Source of the DNA: Membranipora membranacea
Taxonomy: Eukaryota > Bryozoa > Gymnolaemata > Cheilostomatida > Membraniporidae
Assembly (NCBI GenBank): GCA_914767715.1
Contig: OU612067.1
Span: 10,974,001-11,038,000, forward strand
Reading direction: 5' to 3'
DNA length: 64,000 bases
The position numbers were made by a program, and so were the translations under genes. Positions 35,832 to 47,379 of the stretch are shown here, piece by piece (the stretch's first letter is position 1; each line of letters starts with the position of its first letter). The notes under the pieces were generated by a model. It ran no database searches. It was given only the letters and a program-made list of their open reading frames with translations, and was not told the DNA's origin.

Positions 35832-38800
35832 CAAGAAGGAAAAACCTACCATTTTTGGAATAGGTCCTTCTAATCTGATCTTAATCGCATCTAATTCTTT
35901 TGCGTTACGGAACACAGCGGGTAAATTTTTTTTGTGCGTGAGAGCTTCTGTAACGCCAAAAGTATCGTTTACAGATACCACTTATCGGTGAGTTTTTTGA
36001 GTGGCCGAAATTATTCAGGGCATAAATTGCGCTACTTTAAAAAAAGGTATAGGCTGAACATATTTAGGCAAAAAAATACGCTAAGGTTAATTAATATATA
36101 TTAGCCAAAATGAGAGGGTCGCACCAACCGCACTCTTGCGCTCAGCCTTCTTAGAAGTTGAAAATATTTAAGTGAAATAATACACCAAGGTAAATATATA
36201 ATAGGCAAATTTAGAGGGTCGCACCAACCGCACTCATGCGCTCAGCCTTCTGAGGTTGAAAATATTTAAGTGAAAAAGTACACTAAGGTTAATATGTAAT
36301 AGCCTAATTTAGAGGGTCGCACCAACCGCACTCATGCGCTCAGCCTTCTGAGAGGTTGAAAATATTTAAGTGGAATAATACACTAAGGTAAATATATAAT
36401 AGCCTAATTTAGAGGGTCGCACCAACCGCACTCATGCGCTCAGCCTTCTGAGAGGTTGAAAATATTTAAGTGGAATAATACACTAAGGTAAATATATAAT
36501 AGGCAAATTTCGAGGGTCGCACCAACCGCACTCATGCGCTCAGCCTTCTGAGAGGTTGAAAATATTTATGTGAAAAAGTACACTAAGGTTAATATGTAAT
36601 AGCCTAATTTAGAGGGTCGCACCAACCGCACTCTTGCGCTCAGCCTTCTGAGAAGTTGAAAATATTTAAGTGAAATAATACACTAAGGTAAATATATAAT
36701 AGGCAAATTTAGAGGGTCGCACCAACCGCACTCATGCGCTCACCCTTCTGAGAGGTTGAAAATATTTAGGCGAAAAAATACGCTAATAGGTAAGAATATA
36801 ATAGCCAAAATTAGAGGGTCGCACCATCCGCACTCGTGCGCTCAGCCTTCTGAGAGGTTGAAAATATTTAGGCAAAAAAATACGCTAAGGTTAATTAATA
36901 TATAATAGCCAAAATTAGAGGGTCGCACCAACCGCACTCATGCGCTCAGCCTTCTGAGAAGTTGAAAATATTTAAGTGAAATAATACACTAAGGTAAATA
37001 TATAATAGGCAAATTTAGAGGGTCGCACCAACCGCACTCATGCGCTCACCCTTCTGAGAGGTTGAAAATATTTAGGCGAAAAAATACGCTAATAGGTAAA
37101 AATATAATAGCCAAAATTAGAGGGTCGCACCATCCGCACTCGTGCGCTCAGCCTTCTGAGAGGTTGAAAATATTTAGGCAAAAAAATACGCTAAGGTTAA
37201 TTAATATATAATAGCCAAAATTAGAGGGTCGCACCAACCGCACTCATGCGCTCAGCCTTCTGAGAAGTTGAAAATATTTAAGTGAAATAATACACTAAGG
37301 TAAATATATAATAGGCAAATTTAGAGGGTCGCACCAACCGCACTCATGCGCTCACCCTTCTGAGAGGTTGAAAATACTTAGGCGAAAAAATACGCTAGTA
37401 GGTAAAAATATAATAGCCAAAATTAGAGGGTCGCACCATCCGCACTCGTGCGCTCAGCCTTCTGAGAGGTTGAAAATATTTAGGCAAAAAAATACGCTAA
37501 GGTTAATTAATATATAATAGCCAAAATTAGAGGGTCGCACCAACCGCACTCATGCGCTCAGCCTTTTGAGAGGTTTTATTTGCAACACACTGGCTTATTT
37601 TTCGTCAAAATCTTATTCATGCTGGATTTTAATGGAAATAGGTTTGTAGGGGTTTTCAAGCATGGTGAGCAAGAATATGAAGATTATTTATGGTTTTCAT
37701 TGCCCGCTGCCGAGCTACGGCAGCATTTGACGTGACGTCATGAAAAACTCAAATACTTCACAAACAGACAAAAACACTAGTTATGAGGTATTAAATCCTT
37801 AGGAAACTGAATAATGTGTTGAAAATGGTCCCAATTAATCCACTGACAACTTGCGGCAGCATTTTACATGACATCATGAATAACTCGAGTACCTAGCAAA
37901 CAAACAGACACACCGGTAATGAGGTGAAATACGCTCAGGGAACAGATTACAGAGTTAAAAATTCTTAATTGACCCGATGAAGACTCACGGCAGCATTATA
38001 CATGACATTTTTATAAATCGATTGTATGACGAAACCAACGGTGTCTGATTAGATATCTAATAATATATTGCAAATTGCCTTGTCTGCTGGGACAGAATAA
38101 AAGAAGCCGCAGAAAAGACCTAAAATTAGAAATCCTTCGTGTACTTTGGCTGTTTGAATGGTGGTCAGTAGGTAGTATGGAATGAATGGAGTATGTTTTG
38201 TTGCATTTATTGTTTTATTTCTTTCATATTCAATTCAATTTTTTAAATACACAAATTAAATAAGTATTCATCTCATGTCAGCCCTTTACCATCTGATCCT
38301 CAACTCTGTCTTCTTTATAACTCTCCCTGTAAATACAAAGAAAACAATATTTAGAGATGCTTCTTGCTCATACTTATCTAAGGCCTACACAGCCCCAGCA
38401 AACTCCATCATCAACTACTAATGAATTATTGGATGAAATAGCATTGGCCATCTTCTTTGTGGGTGAGTGCGGCGGGTGCGCCCCTCTAATTTTGCCTATT
38501 ATATATATTACCTTATTAGTGTACTTTTTCGCCTAAATATTTTCAACCTCTCAGAAGGCTGTGCGCGGGAGTTCGGTTGGTGCGACCCTCTAAATTAGGC
38601 TATTATATATTAACCTTATTAGTGTACTTTTTTGCCTAAATATTTTCAGCCTATACCTTTTTTTAAAGTAGCGCAATTTATGCCCTGAATAATTTCAGCC
38701 ACTCAAAAAACTCACCGATAAGTGGTATCTGTAAACGATACTTTTGGCGTTACAGTAGCTGTCGCGCACAAAAAAATTTACCCGCTGTGTTCCGTTACGC

Positions 38801-38870
38801 AAAAGAATTAGATGCGATTAAGATCAGATTAGAAGGTCCTATTCCAAAAATGGTAGGTTTTTCCTTCTTG
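35832..38870. mobile_element. Non-autonomous DNA transposon with 230-bp terminal inverted repeats
   Basis: The left end starts CAAGAAGGAAAAACCTACC and the right end closes with GGTAGGTTTTTCCTTCTTG. The inverted repeats match for at least 230 bp (to about 36085 and about 38620) with few differences. Inside the left end are about 15 direct copies of a roughly 100-bp unit; inside the right end are two inverted copies of it (about 38460-38615). The middle (37580-38450) has no transposase. Three diverged copies of a CGGCAGCATT...ATGACATCATGAA segment occur at about 37720, 37853 and 37990. Long inverted ends plus subterminal repeats recall several DNA transposon groups, including Zisupton-like ones; the superfamily is not established. 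Confidence 0.85.
36113..37590 (+). repeat. Subterminal tandem array, about 100-bp unit, about 15 copies
   Basis: Units begin AGAGGGTCGCACCAACCGCA at 36113, 36213, 36311, 36411, 36511, 36611, 36711, 36813, 36916, 37016, 37119, 37223, 37323, 37425 and 37529. Each holds CACTCATGCGCTCA and an AT-rich linker. The last nine copies repeat as trimers of about 306 bp. Confidence 0.92.
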
Positions 38871-38890
38871 CCCCCCCCCCCCCCCGGATG
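38871..38890 (+). repeat. Right 20-bp direct repeat (C15-GGATG)
   Basis: Identical to the left-hand repeat, directly outside the right terminal inverted repeat. The pair is either an unusually long target-site duplication or a conserved flank. Confidence 0.8.
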
Positions 38891-38980
38891 GGGTGTGAGA
38901 CACACTGTATTTTATTATTTTTATAATAAATTTCACACGGGTATTGCGACAACGGTTCAGTGGATAAATATCAGGAGAAA

Positions 38981-41900
38981 ATGGTTAATTGTTTTGTTAG
39001 TGGCTGCCACAGCAACAAATTTGACACAGGTAACACTGTGTCATACTTCAGGATTGCTGTTGGTATAGCTGAGAATGTGGTGATGTTAGCAGGGAGACTA
39101 GACCTCCATAAGAAGGAAGGTTTTTACAGTAACAAATTATTTAAGAACTACAGAATTTGCTCAAAACATTTCAAAAGTGATACAGACATAATCAAGTTTA
39201 GAGATGGTATGAGGCATCTAAAGCCAAGTGCCCTGCCTTCAGTAAGTCTACCTGCGTGTTTGGTTCATGTGGACGTGGTCGATCAACCGACGTTACAAAA
39301 TGAGGTTAGTTTGGCTAAACTACTAGTCTAGCTAGTGTCAGTGAATTAATGAGTGCACGACAACAGTGAGTGTAACAACACAACGAAAACCAATCAACCA
39401 ATCCAACTAGCCAAGGCTAAAACAGGCATGATAACAGAAGTGAGCTGCATTGAACTGTTCTTTGTGACTGCTTCATATATTGCATAGTGTAGCATAGAGA
39501 GTTGAAGCATTACATGATGAAAATTGATGATGATAATAATTCTGCACGTCATGCTCCTGTGTGTTAGCTACCAGTAATAGATATATTCTTTGTTTTTCAG
39601 TCAATGGATATTACACTGACAGATGTTGTTCCCTTCCAGGAATCCACACCTAATGTGTCCCCAGTGAGGTCAGCTAGAAGAACAAATCATCTGTCGGACA
39701 CTTTCCCAAAACTATCTCTTTTGCTGACAAGGGTATTTCAAGAAATTATCTTTAGAATCACTTTTTGTCAGATAGGGTTTTCAATTTAAGATGCAATGAA
39801 GGTGTCTGCAATAAGAGTACCACTTTTCAGTCAAGTCAGGTCTAAAAGCATTCTTGAAGGAGCAAAACCTTCAGGCTGTCAGGAAACAGTCGGGTAGTCC
39901 CAAGGGTGTTAGTATGACCAATCAATATTTCAAATTTTCTATTGCAGACATCAACCCCAACAAAACAACGTCATGTAGTTGTAAGTAATTGCACTGTGTT
40001 CCAAGTTAGCATGCTCGTTCGCCATTTACTTTTTACATCTCAGTCTATATTCAGTTTAAGTGTCGTTATTATATTATGTTTCCATGAAACAAATCAGTTT
40101 TGGCTTTGTTCACAGAAGTGAAGAGTCCTCCCTCACTAAGAAAACTGGCACACTCTATGAAAGCTTGTTGAATGTGAAAACTATATCCAGCTAGGTGGTG
40201 AGTAAAAATGTATAGGCCTACTATTGATCTTATTCACTCAAATTAGTATAATTTTTATACCCCAAATTTCAGGCACATCATCATGACTATGTGAAGACAT
40301 TTGGTAGACCAGTAAAGTTGTTTGCAACAAGTACAACGACCACAACAACCATCAGCACTCCAGCAACTGTTACGATAACAACTTCAACCACAACTACATC
40401 AACAAGTTCAGCTATAAAAGTTGAACCAAAAGGAGGTAAGAGCTCCTCATATTTTCTTAGTTTGCCATTGGAGGATGGTCTAACAGCTTACATTTACATA
40501 TTAATCATGTTGCTTACATGACTTACGTCTTGAAAAAGGAGTTTTGTATCGTTGTACATCAAGAGCTATGTATTGTGTTAATATTATATTGTATTATATA
40601 TTGTGTTTAATGTATCAACATAATAGTTATGTGCCCTTGCGAAAAAAGCAGCAAACTCCCGATTTACTAGCCTCCCATTTTATCTTATTGACAATAACTT
40701 CATTCCAATTTAGTGGAAACAGATTCAGCAGATTTGAAAGCTGCAGAACATGTGCCCAATATATACTTTTTATTGGCATCAAAAGTCATCTCATTCGAAA
40801 TGATAGGAGACATCAGATATCAGCTCCTGCTATCCAAATATTAGATGGTAATGTTCCTCATTTTATAGCAAATTAGTGTTAGTAGTCTCATGTAGCACAT
40901 ACAGTATCATGGCTTCTTCCACATCTGTTGTCACATTCAGCAGAATTCAGTACCAATGTTAAGATGATGTCATTAAGCATGTATATTTTGAGGAACAAGA
41001 GGAGCATTTCATCGTAACGGTGCATTAAAGTTGTTTTGTCATTGCCAGGGTGCTATTTATTATTATTATTATATTATAGATGAAGACTATGAAGAAAGTG
41101 AACCAGAGACAGTACCAGTAGAGGCTGATGGTATTTATTATTCTATAGTTATTATTATGCTGGCCCTTGCTATTGGGACAAGAACTGAAGAGGGAAGTGA
41201 TTTTGTTAGACCTCTCTGATCATTACACCTTTTTATATTTATCTTTTCTAGCTGATGACCCAGAGGACTCTACATTTTCAGTCAATATCGAAACATCTGC
41301 ATTGGTCAGCGATGAAGAAGAAATGGAGATAGTTGCAGCAAGTAGCACAAGAAAACATATTGTGTACCAGTCAGCACTACTAGAACTTTTTGCCCATGTA
41401 AGCCCTGTATAATAGAACCACTATGTGGGTGAAAACTTTGTTATGTTGGTTAGGTTTGTAATTTCTACCTTATTGGCCTCTCTTTTAAATTGTTGTAGTA
41501 TTTTGCTAAAATAATATTATTTTAGGTCAAGTGTAAATGCGGAGGTCTGTTAGATCGGCCAGAGCTCAGTGAGATGAAAGGAACACTTTTACTCATAAAA
41601 GCAAGCTGTTTTAGATGTTACTCTGAAACTACATGGCGCAGTCAGCCAAACATAGGCAGAAAGGCTGGAGGAAACGTGGAAATAGCTTCATCCTTATTCC
41701 TGACGTAAGTGAAATATCAGGCAGCCTTTGGATAGTGATAAATACTTTGCTGACTTATCAAACTGACTACATTAACACTTGCATTAGCATACAAACAGTC
41801 ACTTTGTAAAGACTAACAGAGTACAGACAAATGTATGGTGAACCTAGGAATTTTTATTTGTCTGTAATTGATATATTTAGACTCATGTCACATCCAGGTT

Positions 41901-42917
41901 CACTCATGATTTCGAACTTTCATTTTCTAGTGGTCAGATGTTCTCACCAACTGCAAAATGGTTGACATTAGCTGATGTACAATTTATGTCAAAGACAACA
42001 TTCTATGACTACCAACATTGTCATATCCTACCAGTGGTTGATATTTACTTCCAAAGATCACTTGATGAGGCCAGGAAAATGGTAAATCGAAGATGTATGC
42101 ATATTGCCAATTACTTTTAACAACTCTGAGTGTGATATTTACATTTGGATTATCGTCATTGTTGTAAATTACCCAAGAAACTCTTGAACAATTATTCATA
42201 GTTTGATGCAAACTGCCTGTAATTAGGGATTTTGAGATATATCCCGAACGATATTCGGAGTTGTCATGACATTCATAATCAAGACACAACTCCCAATCCT
42301 AATCAAAAATTGTATTGCAAAAACAATCTATTTTTTCCGTTTTGTTGTCTCATATCCCTTACAACTGTATCTGATTGTAAAGTCTATTTTAGCGGAGCCA
42401 GTTCGATTAGCGGGGGATGCAAGGTATGACAGCCCTGGTCATAGTGCAAGATATTGCACATATACACTTATGGACACAGTAAGTAGTTGTGGACATTGCG
42501 CTAGCTGGACCTCACAGCTGATCAATATCATAAGTTTATCTGCATTTGATATTCTTTCCATTCATACCCTGCTTAGACAAAGAGTGTTGTGATGATCACC
42601 TGACTAAATCATAGTAGATGAGTTATCTAATAACAAGTTGTCTCTTTCTTCAAAGGTATCAGATAGAGTGACCCACAGTTTAACTCTACAGACAGCTGAA
42701 CACTCCTCAGCAACAGCCTCTGAGAAGGATGCATTTATCAAGTGCTTAGATGATGCTAAGAAAGACTTCGCTAATATAGCCTCAGTTACCACAGATGGTA
42801 ATTTGTCGATAAGAGCCCACATGCGCAAAAAATGAAACTAAGGTGTCTCATGGTCTGGATGTATGGCACCTTTGCAAAAATCTGGCCAAGCATCTCGCTG
42901 AAATTAGTAAGAAGTCG
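38981..42917 (+). pseudogene. THAP-domain transposase gene, Kolobok-like, frameshifted and 3'-truncated
   Basis: Exons 38981-39304, 39601-39732, 39948-39980, 40273-40435, 41080-41130, 41252-41397, 41526-41704, 41931-42081, 42383-42478 and 42656-42917 join in phase with GT-AG borders, giving about 512 codons. Exon 1 is a THAP zinc finger (CFVSGC ... ICSKHF, C2CH type). A Thr/Ser-rich linker (exon 4) and an acidic stretch follow; exon 7 has KCKCGG and CFRC. Exons 9-10 carry the RNase H-like core: LAGDARYDSPGHSARYCTY, TTDGNLSIRAHM and, after a break, GLDVWHLCKNL. This is the pattern I know from Kolobok-type THAP transposases. An A6 run near 42829-42834 adds one base and shifts the frame, and no further exon follows before a LINE fragment. 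Dead copy, or a 1-base assembly error plus a lost 3' end. Confidence 0.78.
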
Positions 42918-43197
42918 GTGAGTTGATGAGTTGGTCCTTTGCCATTAGTAACCTCGAAACAATATTGAGGGGAGCTCCCAAAATGCAAAAGAGTAACTCA
43001 TACGGTTTTGCAAGAGTATTAGCTGGGAATTACAAAGATAAAACTAACAGGCAACAATTCCGCTTTCATCCACAAATAACAGCAGAAATGTCACCATCGT
43101 CTAGAAATTTGTCTTTTATCCATACAACATTACTTGGAACTTATTCAAGGGATGCTCTGCTCACTAGACTTACACCTTGGGTCCTCACCTGACTGCA
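42918..43197 (+). other. Junction between the THAP gene and the LINE fragment
   Basis: A GTGAGT donor at 42918 opens an intron, but no acceptor with a matching exon follows. A 90-codon frame (42923-43192) is open and unfamiliar; it may be the linker upstream of the reverse transcriptase that follows. Confidence 0.35.
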
Positions 43198-43725
43198 TGC
43201 GAGCATTATTTAATTCAAAAAAATGATATTGGTCTAAGTGGCATACCAGCAATTATTTATAAAATAATAGTTGACTTAATTGCCTATTCACTATCCATTC
43301 TGGTCAATGAATGCTATCAAAAATCAATCTTCCCTGACCGTTTTAAATCTGCCCTTTTCACGCCAATTCATAAAAATGGTAAAAACTGTGACCCGTCAAA
43401 TTATCGACCAATATCCTCGTTTCCAATTCTGTCAAAGATATTTGAACTTGACATGAAAAATAAGATGATGTCTTACATAGAGAAACACAACCTATTTTCA
43501 GACCAACGGTTCGGTTTTCGTCAGAATCATTCAACCGAGCAAATGTTGCTACCTGTGCTGCAACAATGGAAAATTAAACTTGACCAATCCACTCCATGTT
43601 ATATTGGAGCCTTATCCCTAGATGTCCGAAAAGCATTTGATACAATCAATCACAAACTTATTCTATACATATTGGATAAAAAACAATTCTCCAGTTTTGC
43701 AGTTATCAGCTATCGTGTCAAGAAC
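43198..43725 (+). pseudogene. LINE reverse transcriptase fragment
   Basis: An open frame holds the N-terminal half of a non-LTR reverse transcriptase: FPDRFKSALFTPIHKNG, SNYRPIS, ILSKIFE, QRFGFRQNHSTEQ and SLDVRKAFDTINH. The second half, with the YxDD box and thumb, is absent. It runs into an AT microsatellite, so it is a truncated jockey/CR1-like copy in the opposite orientation to the LINE that follows. Confidence 0.85.
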
Positions 43726-43726
43726 A

Positions 43727-43732
<6 letters not shown>

Positions 43733-43770
<38 letters not shown>
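43733..43770. repeat. AT dinucleotide microsatellite
   Basis: A run of about 18 AT units directly after the LINE fragment. Confidence 0.9.
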
Positions 43771-43773
<3 letters not shown>

Positions 43774-44106
43774 TTGTTCTTTTCACGATTATTATCAAAA
43801 GTATTAGTTAAAAGATAGTCGGTTATGGAGGTCTAGGTTGTATTTAAAGATGTTTCTAGATTGCTGGGTTGGCCATATTCTTTCCATTCCATTCCTTACT
43901 AATCTCACTCGGAGTGTAGGGGCTCCTCTATCGAGATATATAGTATTGTGTCGATTGTAGTGATCGGTACTGTAACTGTGTAGAAATATTTGTTGAATAG
44001 TTCTAGAAGTGTTAGGTTATGGCAACTGAATAATGTTCTATTGTCAAATATGATTGTCAGATATCGAGACTCTGAGCAACAAAGGCTTTAGGTGAGAGCA
44101 GCGGTG

Positions 44107-44449
44107 TTATAATGTTATATGGTATATGGCCAGCAAAGGGTTAGATTGAAGAAAATGAAATGCTTGTGTGAGACATGTGTTGTCCATTCCACCCACCCGC
44201 CAGGGTGCACCCACCATCGCTAGGATGGAGGGTGACCAAAAGAGGTTCCACAAGGCGCAGTGCAACCAGCAAATGCCGGCCGGGGGTACAAGTCCCTGGT
44301 TCCGCGGGGATCCACAAAGCAGGGCTAGGTCGATAGGCGTCAGTGGGCGTAGTACAGATTTAAGTAAGGTATCTAAATAGCTTGTACATCCAATATTTAC
44401 AATACATATTGATACATATTTAGTAGAATGGAGAAAATAAGGATGCACA
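44107..44449 (-). mobile_element. Probable 3' untranslated region of the LINE
   Basis: Follows the stop of the reverse transcriptase on the minus strand. GC-richer than its surroundings (44190-44340), with no conserved frame. The 3' end of the element is uncertain. Confidence 0.45.
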
Positions 44450-45990
44450 TTAGAAGACATTGTTAGATAGCATGCGGTGCTTATAAGCAAACCTAGCTAC
44501 ATTGGTATTAACACCGGACTGGATTGATCCATGCCGGGTGTTATGGGTATTGCTGAATAGAGGTAGGAACCTCATGCGGTCCACTGCAGCCTTGCCGTTA
44601 GCTATACGGTATAGAAGATTTTTGTCGATTAGATTTTGACGGGTTGCTAGGGTGTGCCAGTTTCTAGCCAGCATAGCATTTGATATACGATCATACTTTC
44701 TGAAGCCGTATACCCATCTGAAGTCTTTACGGTTTATGCATTCTAATCGATCTATTAATTTTATCTTATGGGGGGACCATATATGCGAGGCATATTCAAG
44801 AATGGGACGACATATGGTGACATAGGATAAGTAGCGTGTTTTGCGTCTTGCCTTCTTTAAGCTACGCATTAGCATGTACAGAGTTTTGGTTCCTTTCTGA
44901 CACAGATGAGTTATGTGGTCAGTGAAGCTGAGGCTGTTGTCAATTGTGACGCCGAGATATTTGATTCCAGTCACGTATTTAAGTTGGGAGTTATCCTTGG
45001 TGTAAGTCACTGGTGGGACTTGAGTTGTATTTCTAGAGATTCTCATCTGTTCACACTTTGAAATATTAAACTTCATTTGTGAACGATCAGCCCAAGCTTG
45101 GATTGAATCGAGGTCATTTTGAAGTTTAATCTGGTCTGAGGGGTTAGTAATTGGGGGGTATATTAAGGAATCGTCAGCATACAATTTTAAGGAACTTGAA
45201 GTTATACAGTCAGGCATATCGTTTATGAATATAAGAAACAGTAGAGGGCCTAGGACGCTTCCTTGGGGGACTCCTGAGGTGACGAGGCGTGTAGCAGACA
45301 GTGTGTTATTCACTGATACTGACAACTTTCTATCCTGCAACCAGGATTGAATCCAGCGGACCGTGGTAGGGTTGATTCCAATTGAGGTCAGTTTTACAAT
45401 TAACTTAGGGTGAGATACAACATCGAAGGCCTTAGAGAAATCTAAGACTACCATGTCTACAGCAACATTAGCATCATAGTAGTCAACAAAGTCTGTAACT
45501 GTGTCGAGTAGCTGGGTGTCACACCCATGTGAAGATCTGAACCCATGTTGGTCAGCGTGAAGCAGATCATTTAAAGCTAGAAAATTATGAATATTAGAGG
45601 AAAGAACATGCTCAAAAATCTTGGATACAACTGAAGTTAGTGAAATTGGTCGGTAATTAAGGGGGTCAGATTGTTTACTTTTTTTATAGACTGGAATTAT
45701 ATGTGCATCAAGCCAGTCCTTAGGGGCTACTGCTTTGTCGTAGGAGTACTGAAATACACAGGTTAGCTGTTTGTAAATATAGGGTGCTAAGAACTTAAGC
45801 AGTGCAGGGGACATGTTGTCTGGTCCCGCACCTTCACGTGGGTCTAAATTATCTAACTGTTTGAGTACTCCTTTGGGATAGAAGGTCACAGATTCCTGCT
45901 GTTGAATCATCGTGGGGGCTGGTTGAAGGTTTGAACCATCTTCCTCAGTAAATACTGATGAAAAAGCATCAGCAAATGACTCGACAATAA
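44450..45990 (-). pseudogene. LINE ORF2, reverse transcriptase without endonuclease (CR1/jockey-like)
   Basis: The frame is open from about 45990 to the stop at 44450. It carries a complete reverse transcriptase: EGAGPDNMSPALLK, LNYRPISLTSVVSKIFE, DQHGFRSSHGCDTQ, LDFSKAFDVVSH, GVPQGSVLGPLLFLIFIND, LYADD (catalytic), KYLGVTID, and a C-terminal region with WSPH. A full ORF2 of this type starts with an apurinic endonuclease of about 250 residues; here only a few dozen residues separate the reverse transcriptase from the ORF1 stop at 46029. The endonuclease is therefore deleted and the copy cannot move by itself. Confidence 0.88.
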
Positions 45991-46028
45991 GGGCGTGGGC
46001 TAATCATGAAAGAATCATAGCTGGGTTA

Positions 46029-46980
46029 TTATCCCACATTTGATGGTTGCGCCGTTGGAGCGGCCGGGGTTATAGGCACAGATTGACCAGAATCATTAGT
46101 TTCAGGAGGAGATGGCTCGCCTGTCTTAGTTATGGTTGGGTCAGAGTACTTTTCCCATTGACCAGTCTCAGTTTTTTGTTTGCAGTAGATCACCTCATTG
46201 CGTACTTGAAAGTACATATTAGGGTTATCACTTCGAAGGGCATTGCGCTTCTGTCGCGCTTTAAATTCTTTGTCTCGTTCCTCTTTAGTCGAATCAGGGG
46301 TGAGGAATGGATCAGTGGCAGTGAGTCCCATAGAACTGTATTTACTGAGAAAGTAGTTGCGACCAATTATGGTAGAGAAACATACCTTTACTGGTCGTGG
46401 AGGGTTAGTAGATGAAATATTAGTGTTTCGGGTGCCTATACGGATAACTTTGGTGATATAGGTGGGGTTAAAGTTGATATCGCTACACATGGCAGTGACG
46501 TCATCAACAGTGGATTTACTCTCGGTGAGTCTATGGATAATCAGGTTACGGGCTCGGTCTTCCCTGTCTTTAGAGGTCTGCTGAGATGTCACTTGGGAAA
46601 TGAGATTGGTCACAAGTTTTTTCACTTGCGTAATCTCAGGCATCGGCTCAACAGTAGAGGCTACAGCTTGGGCGTAGCTGTTAGAAAGTTCTTGGACTCG
46701 GTCACATAACACTTAATTCAGAGCGTCTACTTTAGCATCTATAGCACTAAGTGCAGACCGAATTACAGTTCCATGAATCCAATCGTCTAATGATTGGACA
46801 CAAGTAATACAATACCAAGTGAGGCCGGATTTATCGGTTACTTTTTTCATTTACGTTGTTAAATTCCTGCCAGTCAGGGCCGGCACATTTAGCATGGAAG
46901 TTTAGATGACAGATCCTACACTTGAGTCAGGGTTTTTTGTATGTGAATAGACCACAGGAGGTGGCTCCACACTTGGCCAT
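46029..46980 (-). pseudogene. LINE ORF1 with PHD-like N-terminus, broken
   Basis: 46712-46029 is open for 227 codons: a coiled-coil-like start, then RARNLIIHRLTES and KVIRIGTR, as in ORF1 proteins of CR1/L2 LINEs, and a Pro-rich tail. Upstream in the same frame, after one TAA (46713-46715), lies a segment with TWYCITC. Before that, in another frame, come CRICHLNFHAKC and, further up, MAKCGATSC. Together these Cys/His pairs look like a PHD-type zinc finger broken by two frameshifts (one in an A-run near 46855) and the TAA. A PHD in ORF1 is known in CR1-type LINEs. Confidence 0.72.
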
Positions 46981-47379
46981 AGTAGTACTGACAGAGCCTA
47001 ATCTTGACCTGCCAGACATTAACAGGGGTCCCCACGGTCCAGGTGAAAAGTCCCCCCGCCGCCAACAGTACACTAGCGACACCCCTAGTGCAAGGTAGTA
47101 TAGAAAAATGTTACATGGATTGTGGAAACCACTGATCACTTTCAGCTTCAGTAACAGATCTGTCTATCGTCTGGTGTCTGTAGGATGTTGCCAGCGGGTT
47201 GTTGTTGATAGATGTGTAGATGTATCAGCAGAATATTCAGATAAATATTCTAATTTCTGGAGAGAGATTTTTTAACGATCCGCAATTGTCGAAACCGGAA
47301 ACACGAGGAAGTGTTGTGTGTTGCTGCAGGCTATTATTAGCCATTGTTTTCTATTAGTGGTTCAACTCGTAGTATGAGA

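Noticed and set aside
36113-37590. CRISPR-like array
   Set aside because: The whole 100-bp unit is repeated, linker included. It is a subterminal transposon array.
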